From positions 230,525 through 284,501 of the forward strand of contig NW_019091610.1 in the NCBI RefSeq assembly GCF_001949145.1: a stretch of 53,977 nt of DNA. The letters are read 5' to 3'. The stretch comes from Acanthaster planci (lineage: Eukaryota > Echinodermata > Asteroidea > Valvatida > Acanthasteridae). The notes under the pieces are model-generated. The model saw only the letters and a list, made by a program, of their open reading frames with translations. It was not told the DNA's origin and did no database searches. Position numbers and translations under genes: made by a program. This document shows positions 48,401-53,952 of the stretch, in pieces; positions within the stretch are counted from its first letter, which is position 1; each line of letters opens with the position of its first letter.

Positions 48401-50307
48401 GTCGCTTTGTCCTCGTCTGGAACTTTTTGTTTTCGTGAGCGCGGAGTAATTGAACGGGAATGCGAATGAGTTTGATATAAAAGGGGGCACGAGTCGCTCA
48501 TTGCATTGCAGCGAGTCGCTCCATATGCAGCAAGGTATGAGACGGAGAGAACCTCCCTGCTTTGCGTTGGCTATTGTCTCGCTGGAATCTGGGGAATTCC
48601 TTTCAGACATCTTTGGGGGGGGGATGTGTTAAGTAACAATAGTCTGGAATGTGTATAGGGATTGGACATGTTGGGGAGAGTACCCTCGGTCTCATTTCTT
48701 GCTGGGTATAACTCACTCGACATGTAGGCCTACGAGATTGGTACCTTCTTCACAGATTTAAAGTTGCTTCGGCTTCACTAATACAATAATGTGTTCCTTT
48801 TTATCGAGAGGTTCCTCGTTTCTTCAATTCTTCACCAGATGTTCGTCGTACCACACTTCAAACGTTATGTCTTCTTGGTGTGATTTCGCCATCGTAAATA
48901 AAACTTATGTAAGGAATAATTCTACAATCGCTTCTTTTAGGTCTGAACTTCAAATAGCTGTTTGGTACCACTTCCGGGTAGCAGGTAATCCTTGCCTTCG
49001 CTGTTGCCATTTTGTTTTCTGCAGGAGAGACCAGCAATGAACCCTTGAACACGTGCAGTTTATTTGCATCATAAAATAAGTGCAGATACAAGCGTATTCT
49101 TGATGGTATTATCATGGGTGAATGTGACTCACGTCTTATTACTCGACCTTTGGTAGAATTAAATAGTCTAGAAACTGGGCTGGAAATCCTGCGGCCAGTC
49201 ACGTTTAACCAACTCTGGCCTTCGGATGTCAGAGATTCATCCATATATTTTTTTCTGAAGACGCGCAGGTTAACGACAGCTACAGGTATCACACAACGTA
49301 GCCTAAGTGTAACCGAAATGTGACTTTTTATACACACCATACAAAAGAATCAATTACTCGGTTTTTAGAATTTATCGTCCGTAACTGTCTCACGGGTTAT
49401 TCAATGTACGGGTAGTAAAGTACATGTACAAACGAGTTAGGTTTGTATTCCAGAAGCAGACAGAATAGGCCCCGTGTGTCACGTTTGGATGTCATTTGTG
49501 GCCGTGCAGCATGTGTGTTTACTTTTTATAGAAATGACTGTATCCGTAGACTCTTTACGAAGTGTGCTTTCACTTTGGAAATGTTTGCCCTTTGACGTTG
49601 TACACAAACACACACTGCATGGCTACACGGTATTCAAGGCATGTTCCACCTTGTTTGACATGTAGGCCTACATCTCCCTTGAATAAATGTCAGTCGCCCG
49701 TGTCAAACCACCTCATCCGCACAAACATGACTAATTGAGGGAATCATGTCTGCTCTCGTGGTAGTGTATTAATTTGAATGTAATTACAGAAACCTAGGGA
49801 GAAAACTTCACATTCTGCATTTACCGATCGGAGGGAGAGGGTGTTTTAAATGCTCAGCATGCGTTGGCTAGTCTTCAAAAGCATGAAGTATACTGGACTT
49901 TTGACTCGTAAAAAAAGTTGTGCTGTACAGGGCCGCAGTCGCGGTTTCAACTTTGCTCGCAATAGGGCTTATAGACACAAGAACAAAGTGTAGACTAATG
50001 CCAATCCCACTTCTGACACCACTCCCGTCGTTCTCCTCAATCATGCTTGATCCCATTCAATCTCTTCAGATATGAGACCTTCAAGTCCCTGAACGCGGCC
50101 GACCAGTCCTTCGAGAACCTGCAAGACGTTTTGGGCAACATCAAGGTACAGCTTCAGAAGGTGGACGACATTGGGGCCAAGACGGAGCAGCTGGACACCA
50201 GCGTCAAGGACCTGAAAGAGCGGAACCGAGTCATCCGGAACACGGTGGACGGGATGGCTGCGTCTTTGCTCCGGTCACGGGCCGGCCGCACCCTGGTCGG
50301 TCACTGA
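309..50307 (+). CDS. trpc-like: TRPC-family cation channel gene (13 coding exons seen, 5' end missing)
   Basis: The joined exons encode 837 residues of a canonical transient receptor potential channel, a plasma-membrane, Ca2+-permeable, non-selective cation channel that is typically opened downstream of phospholipase C. Exons: 309-427, 1270-1380, 1922-2218, 9584-9694, 22824-23011, 23836-24014, 26405-26544, 27765-28369, 30544-30742, 37564-37737, 38521-38550, 44799-44923, 50070-50307. Every junction is GT-AG and the phases fit throughout. Family hallmarks in order: GDALLRAV ankyrin segment, TPIVLAAH, TRP_2 linker, FVAHPHCQQ, GPLQISLG before S5, TLFWSLFGL pore, NALIAMMSN in S6, EWKFAR TRP box, PPPFNVIP. 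The pore half (GLNQIY, SDTEWKFAR) looks closest to fly TRP and vertebrate TRPC4/5. Roughly the first 100 or more residues (start codon, early ankyrin repeats) are expected upstream of base 1. Odd traits are a missing zinc motif and a very long S3-S4 loop. The TRPC assignment is very secure; the subtype is not. Confidence 0.95.
428..1269 (+). other. intron 1
   Basis: Intron of 842 bp with donor gtaaga and acceptor cattgcag. It has short A and G homopolymers near 446-478. I see no coding similarity or mobile element in it. Confidence 0.85.
1270..1380 (+). CDS. trpc-like: TRPC exon B: last ankyrin repeat
   Basis: Thirty-seven whole codons (residues 40-76). The exon carries FHPDLTPIVLAAHHNNY, which matches the TRPC signature around TPI-LAAH-NNYEI at the last ankyrin repeat. 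The acceptor is cattgcag and the donor is gtaaag at 1381. Phase is 0 at both ends. Confidence 0.92.
1381..1921 (+). other. intron 2
   Basis: Intron of 541 bp between gtaaag and the acceptor catcttttag. The early part is rich in GGTGGT / GTTGTGG words (about 1386-1475). Nothing else stands out. Confidence 0.85.
1922..2218 (+). CDS. trpc-like: TRPC exon C: TRP_2 linker helices
   Basis: Ninety-nine codons (residues 77-175), phase 0 at both ends, donor gtaagg at 2219. It opens with TLLKYGAVIP, continues through LNVYRALSSGYYISL and SSKLGEMSN, and ends with LAQARDSDE. This corresponds to the TRP_2 region of TRPCs (LLxKG..., NxYxALAS..YISL, AFxLSxEL, RDSEE). This linker packs under the membrane domain and contacts the C-terminal helices in TRPC tetramers. 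The exon contains no cysteine, so the H-x3-C-x-C-x2-C zinc site usual at its start is absent. Confidence 0.93.
2347..2530 (-). repeat. possible SINE scrap, reversed
   Basis: The reverse strand contains GTGGGCAAGGCACTTCAC, a word common in the body of tRNA-derived SINEs of aquatic animals. No B box remains here. The limits are guesses. Confidence 0.3.
3949..4314. mobile_element. foldback (long inverted repeat) element, 366 bp
   Basis: The left end CAATAAGCCTTTTGCGAG reappears inverted at the right end with one mismatch. The inverted homology runs on through TTGAATAAAATCTGGTACAC and again through CCTCGTGATTCGG...AAGCTTTT, giving arms of roughly 130 bp around a centre of about 100 bp. There is no protein. 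This is typical of a non-autonomous DNA transposon. Confidence 0.8.
4525..4800 (+). repeat. local direct duplication, copy 1
   Basis: Shares ordered blocks with 5104-5430: CATCAATCAT, TTTACGAGGAT(G/A)CTCCCG, GAAGGCAGTC(A/G)TCGATT, TACGAGCATGTACTC(G/A)ATG and AAGTCCATTCA-type ends. The copies are about 585 bp apart and well diverged. Confidence 0.65.
5104..5430 (+). repeat. local direct duplication, copy 2
   Basis: Second copy of the block described for 4525-4800, with extra sequence in its right half. Short open frames in both copies read similar peptides only because the DNA is duplicated. Confidence 0.65.
7431..7500 (+). repeat. fragment of the TIR element found at 20857-21113
   Basis: About 65 bp align with 20921-20980: ACAAACA, GCGTCC, then TTTACCAAAAATAAAGCTGAG with a one-base indel. 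The terminal repeats are missing here. Confidence 0.6.
7900..8880 (+). pseudogene. decayed non-LTR retrotransposon, endonuclease part (CR1/L2-like)
   Basis: Broken frames on the + strand read, in order: FPFSNLDDTEFSKL (about 7950), NLKILHIDIRNLSETVDSF (8256-8315), FCIIGLTEKLL with the glutamate of the AP-endonuclease fold, ALPGYTLL, a frameshifted GGGVARYVKSG (about 8446), LLIEINKP, GVTYTPA, and finally LIDKPSRITTKSANLIDNIF (about 8761-8820), stopping just before the SDH motif. Several frameshifts and stops are present and no reverse transcriptase follows. The fold order is that of retrotransposon endonucleases; the clade is less certain. Confidence 0.8.
8173..8206. repeat. end of the 12450-12626 foldback element, inserted in the retroelement
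   Basis: AACATCTCCCCAACGCAAAA...TACATCTTGAAAA matches the arm of the element at 12450-12626. It interrupts the region just upstream of the endonuclease frame of the 7900-8880 relic. Confidence 0.65.
9584..9694 (+). CDS. trpc-like: TRPC exon D: linker before pre-S1
   Basis: Thirty-seven codons (residues 176-212), phase 0 at both ends, acceptor cccgcag, donor gtgagt at 9695. It reads LTSILTHN... to ...HAISCEQKK and aligns with the TRPC stretch between the RDSEE helix and FVAHPNCQQ (LAIKYEQK in other members). The match is weak on its own, but phase, splice sites and position all support it. Confidence 0.88.
10858..11060. repeat. possible degenerate inverted-repeat element
   Basis: Left end GGGACGGATCCAGAG and right end GATCCGCAGAGCC are roughly inverted, with G-rich sequence inside the left end and C-rich sequence inside the right. 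The match is imperfect and the boundaries are approximate. Confidence 0.4.
11635..12064. mobile_element. non-autonomous Tc1/mariner-like element
   Basis: A 430-bp unit bounded by TA on both sides (11633-11634 and 12065-12066). The left end begins CAGTCATTTGCAAAACTTT, and the right end inverted begins AGTCATTTTGAAAAGTTT. Both run on into AAGACCACC, giving TIRs of about 28 bp. TA targets and CAGT-like ends are typical of Tc1/mariner. No transposase frame is present. Confidence 0.75.
12450..12626. mobile_element. foldback element with tRNA-like B box in its loop
   Basis: Left arm 12450-12514 and right arm 12567-12626 are inverted copies (TTTTCAAGAT, poly-T, GCGTTGGGGAGAT, TATATATAACGGTTTTGCCC). 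Between them the minus strand reads GGTCGTGGGTTCGAGTCCCA, the T-arm and B box of a tRNA-like sequence (12536-12548 in window coordinates). No complete cloverleaf is present, so it is not a working tRNA gene. It is probably a tRNA-derived or foldback repeat. Confidence 0.7.
12658..12750. other. assembly gap (93 N)
   Basis: Run of N between two copies of the same element arm. The 24 bases at 12756-12779 repeat the right-arm sequence at 12567-12590, so the gap was probably caused by the repeat. Confidence 0.99.
12756..12779. repeat. third copy of foldback inner arm, right of the gap
   Basis: GGGCAAAACCGTTATATATA matches the inner right arm of the element at 12450-12626. It is followed by CAACTTTGATAT, which also precedes the left arm near 12439. 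It could be a direct flank copy or an assembly effect. Confidence 0.7.
14402..14506. repeat. imperfect hairpin
   Basis: GAACACCGAATATTAATG on the left pairs with CATTAATATTCAGTGTTC on the right. Inside them GTGCG pairs with CGCAC around a 12-base loop, and outside them weaker pairing runs on for about 20 more bases. It may be the core of a short foldback element. Confidence 0.6.
16864..17104. mobile_element. TIR element of about 241 bp
   Basis: The left end GGTGCGTTCGATTAACTTA and the right end inverted, GGTGCGTTCGATTTAGCTT, agree at nearly every base. An internal GTTCGATTAGCC near 17029 resembles the ends. No target duplication is obvious and no protein is encoded. The superfamily cannot be set from the sequence alone. 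Confidence 0.75.
17527..17610. repeat. 23-bp minisatellite, about 3.6 copies
   Basis: Units begin at 17527, 17550, 17573 and 17596, built on GACGAAAATCGGCCAACC. The middle copies are identical and the first copy is the most diverged. Confidence 0.9.
18402..18490 (-). mobile_element. possible reversed non-LTR retroelement tail
   Basis: The minus strand reads GTTGGCCTCAAGGTTTGAA followed by an A-rich AATAAACAATAAACAACAAC tail, as at the 3' end of some non-LTR elements. No reverse-transcriptase residues could be read upstream of it. Confidence 0.35.
20857..21113. mobile_element. TIR element of 257 bp with about 42-bp ends
   Basis: The left end TAATAGACCGATTGCGC...TCACGTGACC is repeated inverted at the right end (...TCACGTGA...GCGCAATCGGTCTATTA). 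The outer 17 bases are identical. The interior carries TTTACCAAAAAATAAAGCTG, shared with 7431-7500. No open frame is present. It is a non-autonomous DNA transposon. Confidence 0.8.
22824..23011 (+). CDS. trpc-like: TRPC exon E: FVAHPHCQQ and pre-S1 helix
   Basis: Sixty-two codons plus two bases (residues 213-274 and the split codon 275). It begins FVAHPHCQQLLIKRFY, nearly identical to the FVAHPNCQQ signature of TRPC proteins, followed by MRDWSLFKQLLLS and a hydrophobic pre-S1 segment (LLLSLVIMLMYPFTSLLYIF). The acceptor is tcccccag-like at 22823 and the donor is gtaagt at 23012. The open frame continues upstream to 22605, but those residues have no family match and lie behind the acceptor. 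Confidence 0.95.
23012..23835 (+). other. intron 5
   Basis: Intron of 824 bp with donor gtaagt and acceptor tatcgacag. I see no repeat or reading frame worth naming in it. Confidence 0.85.
23836..24014 (+). CDS. trpc-like: TRPC exon F: S1, extracellular loop, start of S2
   Basis: The first base completes the proline codon split from exon E, then 59 codons, then one base (residues 275-334). YVKFLMDIASRMTFLVFLLI is S1, the stretch after it (VTTEEVITGQGDPNQFSQ) is the short outer loop, and VPLSVIILILLWIIG starts S2. In other TRPCs this corresponds to the FIKF...SFLTFLFLL and E.LI..WVLG segments. The donor is gtaagt at 24015. Confidence 0.94.
24015..26404 (+). other. intron 6
   Basis: Intron of 2390 bp with donor gtaagt and acceptor ttatgtcag. 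It contains the large palindrome at 24158-24305, which begins 143 bases after the donor. The rest is AT-rich sequence with no recognisable element. Confidence 0.85.
24158..24305. repeat. near-perfect palindrome, 72-bp arms, 4-base spacer
   Basis: Arms 24158-24229 and 24234-24305 are reverse complements with a single mismatch (position 24204). The centre is ACCGGT-GAGT-ACCGGT. No target duplication is visible. In the pre-mRNA it would fold into a long hairpin directly downstream of exon F. Confidence 0.95.
26405..26544 (+). CDS. trpc-like: TRPC exon G: end of S2 and S3
   Basis: Two bases complete a glycine codon, then 46 codons follow (residues 335-381). GMTWAEIKAIWKGG matches the G-x-W-x-E-x-K-x-x-W motif after S2. 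NVLDFAILALFWSYMVLTLI is S3 (WNVLDF in other members). The donor is gtaagg at 26545. The exon stops at YFQ just after S3, so the S3-S4 loop begins exactly at the next exon boundary. Confidence 0.94.
26545..27764 (+). other. intron 7
   Basis: Intron of 1220 bp with donor gtaagg and acceptor ctaaactgcag. I see nothing recognisable inside. Confidence 0.85.
27765..28369 (+). CDS. trpc-like: TRPC exon H: long S3-S4 loop, S4, S5 and outer-pore cysteines
   Basis: The largest exon has 201 codons plus two bases (residues 382-582). The first 108 or so codons form an extracellular S3-S4 loop that is Pro/Ser/Thr/Val-rich at first and then helical and acidic (about 431-470). It carries sequons NLS (N425) and NLT (N468). 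Then come LHPALVADAVFAIATVV (S4), GPLQISLGGMLFDIAKF (S4-S5 linker) and FIMVFIIVWFAFSLGLNQIY (S5), all strongly TRPC-like. C568 and C576 stand where vertebrate TRPC4/5 carry their outer-pore cysteine pair. The acceptor is actgcag and the donor is gtaagt at 28370. The exon is clearly richer in G+C than the flanking introns. Confidence 0.95.
29520..29730. other. GC-rich island inside intron 8
   Basis: Markedly richer in G+C than the flanks, with CCAGACGGG near the left edge and CCCGTCTGG near the right edge (an inverted pair). It has short open frames on the minus strand but no protein match I recognise. It could be a small DNA element. Confidence 0.3.
30052..30072. repeat. TTTA microsatellite
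   Basis: Short run of TTTA/TATT units in intron 8. Confidence 0.8.
30544..30742 (+). CDS. trpc-like: TRPC exon I: pore helix, selectivity filter, S6
   Basis: One base completes an aspartate codon, then 66 codons (residues 583-649). MLTLFWSLFGLEGLEII contains the TRPC pore-helix LFW triplet and the FGL filter. GTILFALYMMFAVVVMLNALIAMMSNTY is S6 with the LN-LIAMM-N-Y gate motif. The acceptor is tttcag and the donor is gtaaga at 30743. Confidence 0.97.
31837..31861. repeat. perfect 10-bp hairpin
   Basis: AATGTGACAT-CTAAA-ATGTCACATT. It is small and isolated, with no known role. Confidence 0.7.
32649..33310. mobile_element. inverted-repeat element, CpG-rich
   Basis: A perfect 18-bp inverted pair, AAGTTCGATCAAGGACCA, lies at 32903-32920 and 33251-33268 and extends imperfectly further inward. 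Outer ends TCACGTGA...ATGACGG (32649) and the inverted TCACATGA...GACGG (about 33307) suggest a larger unit. The true ends are uncertain and there is no coding content. Confidence 0.6.
35703..35848 (+). mobile_element. tRNA-derived SINE fragment
   Basis: GTGACTCCTGGTGGGTTCGA contains a pol III B box (GGTTCGAAT at 35735-35743). It is followed by a body word, TTCGAGCAAGCGACCTAA, close to the common CTTGAGCAAGGCACTTAA SINE motif. The A-box region is worn and there is no A-rich tail. Confidence 0.65.
36190..36306 (+). repeat. dispersed repeat, copy 2
   Basis: Same repeat as 137-249, here next to a CpG-dense stretch. The two copies differ by scattered substitutions and short indels, so they are not an assembly duplicate. 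Confidence 0.75.
36300..36720. other. CpG-dense stretch of unknown nature
   Basis: Rich in CG, ACGT and GTTCACGAAC-like words. A 177-codon minus frame (36166-36699) runs across it and across the repeat at 36190-36306, with no recognisable domain. It is possibly part of a transposon. Confidence 0.35.
37564..37737 (+). CDS. trpc-like: TRPC exon J: TRP box
   Basis: Fifty-eight codons (residues 650-707), phase 0 at both ends. ENSDTEWKFARAKMW contains the TRP box EWKFAR, the helix after S6 that couples the gate to the cytosolic domains. GTVPPPFNVIPT is TRP box 2. The end is a basic cysteine cluster, SRCYRRCCVPRR. The acceptor is acttttgcag and the donor is gtaggt at 37738. Confidence 0.96.
37738..38520 (+). 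other. intron 10
   Basis: Intron of 783 bp with donor gtaggt and acceptor gtcgtttcag. No repeat or coding match is visible. Confidence 0.8.
38521..38550 (+). CDS. trpc-like: TRPC exon K: 30-bp microexon
   Basis: Ten codons (KNKMAEHTYK, residues 708-717) lie between a good acceptor (tcgtttcag) and donor (gtaagc at 38551), phase 0 on both sides. Other TRPCs have a Y-x-x-(V/I)-M-x-x-L-x-x-R-Y helix at this point, and joining TYK to the next exon (KIARLLAERYI) restores that pattern. Because the length is a multiple of three, skipping would keep the frame, so it could be an optional exon. Confidence 0.78.
39516..39600. repeat. spaced inverted repeat
   Basis: GACTGGTTGT at 39516-39525 and its complement ACAACCAGTC at 39591-39600 enclose several GCATGCG words. 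It could be a short element or chance. Confidence 0.45.
42043..42167. mobile_element. short TIR element of the GGTGTTA type, 125 bp
   Basis: The left end TACACTGCACAGACTGTGG and the right end inverted, TACACTGCAAAAAACTGTAG, form TIRs of about 24 bp ending in GTGTTA. The interior carries GATAACACC words. It is related to the larger unit at 51775-52010. Confidence 0.75.
44799..44923 (+). CDS. trpc-like: TRPC exon L: C-terminal helix (CIRB-like position)
   Basis: Forty-one codons plus two bases (residues 718-758). KIARLLAERYILDH fits the TRPC helix (M-x-x-L-V-x-R-Y-V) that overlaps the calmodulin/IP3-receptor binding region. After a short SSSSGGD linker, VMAIRNDVAVFR fits the (E)LKQDISSFR helix. 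The acceptor is catgatcag and the donor is gtaaga at 44924. Confidence 0.88.
46160..46415 (+). mobile_element. tRNA-derived SINE
   Basis: GTGACCCGGGTTCGAATCCC contains a perfect pol III B box (GGTTCGAATCC, 46219-46229), preceded by TGTGGCTCTTTCC at the A-box distance. The body runs GCGTGTGGATTGGGTTTTCA, CAAGGTTTCCC, GGGGTTTTCCTCCCA and AAAACTGAAAAT, a body type seen in many marine invertebrate SINEs. Boundaries are approximate. Confidence 0.8.
47014..48105 (+). pseudogene. dead non-LTR retrotransposon tail (RT C-terminus and 3' UTR)
   Basis: Reads LVRLSCATVLPLFNYC, VAWSNCSKSLSDEL and LPNRLATLML, which fits the post-polymerase region of CR1/L2-like reverse transcriptases (LPHFNYCxVVWGN...LQNRAAR). 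Further on come LSWKSLSDRWH, FKCVHN and PTFQYVAFYRVES (GKRTFQYRGAxxWN in relatives). The 3' part is T-rich and ends with a hairpin-like CAGGATAGTT...AACTACCCTG and ATGTAAATAAAAT. Frames are broken and a 115-bp triplication lies inside. Confidence 0.8.
47161..47483. repeat. 115-bp tandem triplication inside the retroelement
   Basis: Units start at 47161, 47276 and 47391 (TGCTGAGCTGCGCAATAC). The third unit matches for about 93 bp and then runs into unique retroelement sequence. Since 115 is not a multiple of three, each unit shifts the frame. Confidence 0.95.
48476..48483 (+). promoter_or_regulatory. TATA-box-like site in intron 12
   Basis: TATAAAAG followed by GGGGG. About 30 bases on is TCATTGC, and further on ATGCAGCAAG precedes a GTATGA that could be a donor. 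The direct repeat GAGTCGCTC flanks the start region. It could be an internal promoter or chance. Confidence 0.3.
50070..50307 (+). CDS. trpc-like: TRPC exon M: C-terminal coiled coil and stop
   Basis: One base completes an arginine codon, then 78 residues (760-837) and the stop TGA at 50305-50307. YETFKSLN, FENLQDVLGNIKVQLQKV, EQLDTSVKDLKERN and IRNTVDGM give a heptad-like pattern, consistent with the tetrameric coiled coil that ends TRPC channels. The last residues (RSRAGRTLVGH) are basic. The exon is GC-rich, and the terminal VGH does not look like a classic PDZ ligand. Confidence 0.9.
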
Positions 50308-51260
50308 AACCCCACACGACCTTCCGTTGTTGATTTGGTGTGGTCATAGCTCATTACATCTTGTTTTAATTGCAACAGTGGCGCAGCTATAATGACAATC
50401 TACTTCAACTCAAGTTGAACCAAAAATGTAGGTTTGTTGAGGCGGAAAACTCAATCGCCATCCCGGTTCGACAGAGATTCATGGCTGCGCCAATACTTGT
50501 GGTCTAAACCAGGTTGCATTGTATTACAGAGTATACGAGGCACGATTGTTGCGCCTTGTCTCTTGTGTGTACTTCCCTTTTGAAGGTGCACTGGAATATA
50601 ATGTCTGCCACAGCTCTGTGCACCATGTATGGCCCACTGGTAACCAGACGATATGACGGCTTTTTGTAAACTAAGTAAGAAATATTATGAGGAACACCAA
50701 AATTTTCCTGAAATGACCCTTTCGAGTTTGCTTATCATTTTTTTCCCCAATATGTACATGTGACATGTTAACGTTAGTGGATGCCTCCTGCTTTTGAGTC
50801 ACAGCGTAAGGAACCTACGGTGATGTCTGTGTAAGATTAATATGCTGTTCAGTTTCAGGACGGTGAGCAAGTCTCTTTTCGTGCAGATATCCAGGCAGCA
50901 CCGAAAACGTGTTTTATACAGAGACGAATAATTTATCTCCGTGACTTTAATGTTTATACATAGTTCAGCTTTCACAAAAGTACATGTATATGCTGTTTTT
51001 GTATTGAGGATAAGTTAATTACATTCATTCATCTTTTAAGACAGTTTTGTCTGAGATGTGTACAATTTGAGGTGTTTAATTATTGATGAAAATAATTTGA
51101 CTTTAAATAATCTGAACGCTCACTGAGTCAGTGTTAAAAACTGTGTTTTGTTGCGGTCGTATACGAAATTCCTAGTAACGTATGGCGCATTATGGAGATA
51201 ATTCAGGGCGACTGAATTAACGATCTTGATTAAATAAATCCCTATCATCGAATTGGTTGG
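50308..51260 (+). other. 3' UTR of the TRPC gene with candidate poly(A) signal
   Basis: Noncoding sequence directly after the stop. AATAAA occurs at 51233-51238 and is the first plausible cleavage signal. Others lie at 51729-51734 and 53232-53237, so the UTR could be longer. No transcript data are available to choose between them. Confidence 0.5.
51233..51238 (+). terminator. candidate poly(A) signal AATAAA
   Basis: Canonical hexamer about 930 bases after the TRPC stop codon, in AT-rich sequence. Its use is inferred only from position. Confidence 0.35.
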
Positions 51261-51774
51261 TTGATCGCGTGCATTGAATAATTCACTCCAGAGTCCCAGC
51301 GAATGTTTTATCCAATGGTGAATGGAAGTTTCATTGTTTTATTTGATCTAAACAACACATGAACACGTCGTGATTCAAGGATTTATTCAGACGGGAATTT
51401 ACTCAAGATTGATTCACTTCACGAGGGAGTTTATTCCAGATGTTTCCAGGCTTTGAATGAATTAAATGAGAAAACTTTCACATTCATGCAGTGGAGCGAA
51501 CTATTTCAAATTAATGAGATGACTGATTGGAAATTCTGCGTTACTCTGGTTTACCTCGTTAAACGGGCCATTCTGTCTCCTACATGGACAATTGCACCCA
51601 TCAACGTAACTGAATGCGTACCGTCTTCTCCATTGTCTATGGATAACAAATACTATGTTAGCTTCGTATCTGCTAAGTATGTTATTTTGCTAATTCTGGT
51701 TTCACATATCGTCAAACTAATATAATGCAATAAAAGGAGAACGGGGAGGTTTGACTCAGTAATTGTAATATCTT

Positions 51775-52010
51775 CACTGTAAAAACTCTGGTGTTAAAAG
51801 CAACACTTTTTGGTGTTATCAGTTGACCACATTAAAGGGTGTTACTTTAACACCGATGGTGTTATTTTGCACACTATAAGTGTTACAGTGCGATGGAGGG
51901 TGTTATAAGTAACCCCAATAACACCAAAAATTTAACACCAAAAATTTAACACCATTGAAAAGTGTAGTGTGGTCCTCTGATAACACCGGAGGTGTTAAAC
52001 GTAACATACA
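51775..52010. mobile_element. larger GGTGTTA-type element, right end lost
   Basis: Starts CACTGTAAAAACTCTGGTGT, and GGTGTTA or TAACACC then recurs many times on both strands. It includes a direct repeat ACACCAAAAATTTA near 51923-51951, and the unit ends TCTGATAACACC...GGTGTTAAACGTAAC, matching the right half of 42043-42167. The terminal CAGTGTA is missing. Confidence 0.7.
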
Positions 52011-53465
52011 TCGCAAAGCTTCAAGAATTGTGATGTCACAGTCGTGCCTTGATAGAGAATTTGTGATGAATGCATCACATGCCTTTCATTGTAGCCTACA
52101 GTCGTGGGTTGTGGAAGTATACAGGTGCAACACTCATTTGTGTGCGTATCGAGGTAAATGGTCAAAATGGCACCACTGGGGTAAACGAGGTCACGGTTTA
52201 TATTTGTCAGAGGTTGATGCAGCATCAGTTTAACTAATGAAAGATTTGAAGTCGCATTTTTTGTACACTTTCAAATTCACTGTCAACTTCAACTTTACAA
52301 GTCGAGCCGTTTGTGTCTTAATGGATTTCGCACCTTGAAAATAAGCAGAAAACGCGACTCATTCTGCGTAGCATGGCACCCGCGCCACTCATATTGTTTC
52401 AATCGACACCAATTTCTTATGTGATTCATGTGTACCAGTCTTATTCACCTGAGACATTGCTTGAGTCACTTATTAACACTCGATTGATACGTATAATGAG
52501 ACAAATGATCGGGTAGATCAGATGACAAGTCAAGATCAAAATGTCTGCCCGAAGTGTTTTAATGAGAGACACTAATATGTGCCCATTTTACAATCGCAGA
52601 AAGACATCACTGTTGATATTTAAACATCCCTTAAAATTTTAATCATCAGCTTTTTAATTGCCACAGAAATGTCTCTTCTTCCAAGTAGCCGAAGCTCATG
52701 TGAATTTTTTGTCAAAATATGTAACTCCCAAATGCGGTTGCGAAAACCAAGGTTTCGCCAGTTTTCTTACAACTTTTTCTGACTTTGCATCAAGCAGTAT
52801 AGTCCGTTGGTAATTATTTCTCGATATAAACTTATGTGAATTCCCATTCTAACTGTTCAGCACATAGAATCCAACAAACACTCGAAGTGTTTTGAAGGTG
52901 TTACTATATTGCCACAGCCTTTGTAAGTTTAAAAGCATAGCATGGACTGTAAATGTTTTGAAGTACATGGAATCCCATTGTATAGTTTGTGCGCATTATA
53001 TCATTTCCTTGTCACGAATGTATAATAGTGTTCTTTGCACCTTACTAATCGTAAGACAAATTTATTTTTGATACTAAGTGTTTCTGGTTGAGTCATAGCT
53101 GAAGCCAATTGGTAACGGGAACCTGATTAAAGTGTTATTGTTCTGCCTAGGGGAAAACTGTGGTTTTTACCAATATTAACGTCATTTTGCATTGTGTAAA
53201 CGTGGTCAAACTTGTTTTGTGACAGCGCAATAATAAAAGGCATTGTGTAAGACAAAATCCTCCTGTGGCAAATATTGTCAGCTCATTGGATGCCATTTTG
53301 GTTGTTTCACACGAATCCTGTAAAAATAGAGAAAACAGAAGCTGGATGAAGATGATTCCATTCCTTTGTTTGTATCTTTGGGGCTGTTTGCTCTGCGACA
53401 CAGAAAGGGAGACTGTACGGGCAAGCTATGGCTGCCTACATTGGTTCACTGCCCAAATTGTATTC
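52011..53465. other. intergenic sequence or distal 3' UTR
   Basis: AT-rich sequence with no recognised gene or element. An AATAAA at 53232-53237 could end a long TRPC 3' UTR. Confidence 0.5.
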
Positions 53466-53535
53466 AGCCATTTATCCCTTTTTGAACAATTTGCTGTCTG
53501 ACAGCCATTTATCCCTTTTTGAACAATTCGCTGTC
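53466..53535. repeat. 37-bp tandem duplication
   Basis: AGCCATTTATCCCTTTTTGA begins at 53466 and again at 53503. The copies differ by one base in the compared part. Confidence 0.9.
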
Positions 53536-53619
53536 ATTCTGTAATCATGTTAAATGCTAAGCATGAATTAGAGTTTTGATGGATATACTTAGTAGTGAAC
53601 ATTGCCATGTTCATAGAGT

Positions 53620-53952
53620 CCGCCGTCGGTTTTCGTGTTGAAGCTGGTGCTACGGTATACCACGGGGCGTATGTTCAGCAGTGCGCGCGTTAGACTTGGT
53701 GAACCTGCTTTCAGAGCGGCTCCTGAACGCCGGCATCAGAAGTCGCAATGTACAAGCGGGGCGCGTATGCAAAGGTAGTACATGTACTTTATGATTGCTG
53801 TACCGCCCACGTCAAAAGATCATAGGATCGTACGTGGCCTATATGTCATTTTGCTCACGGCTTTCTGGTGGAACGCAGGATGCTCGAGGATTCGTGATCT
53901 TTTCCCAGATTAAAGGCTTCTGACGTTGGATTTCGGGAGAAACGGTGAGTAC
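53620..53952 (+). other. possible first exon of the next gene
   Basis: CpG content rises near 53620-53770 and a strong donor, ACG|GTGAGT, stands at 53952/53953. No coding match is visible. This is inferred only from composition and the donor. Confidence 0.2.

Larger units (their letters stand above)
44924..50069 (+). other. intron 12
   Basis: Intron of 5146 bp with donor gtaaga and acceptor tctcttcag. It contains a SINE (about 46160-46415), a dead non-LTR retrotransposon tail with a 115-bp triplication (47014-48105) and a TATA-box-like site (48476-48483). The sequence from 48700 to 50060 shows nothing I can name. Confidence 0.83.
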
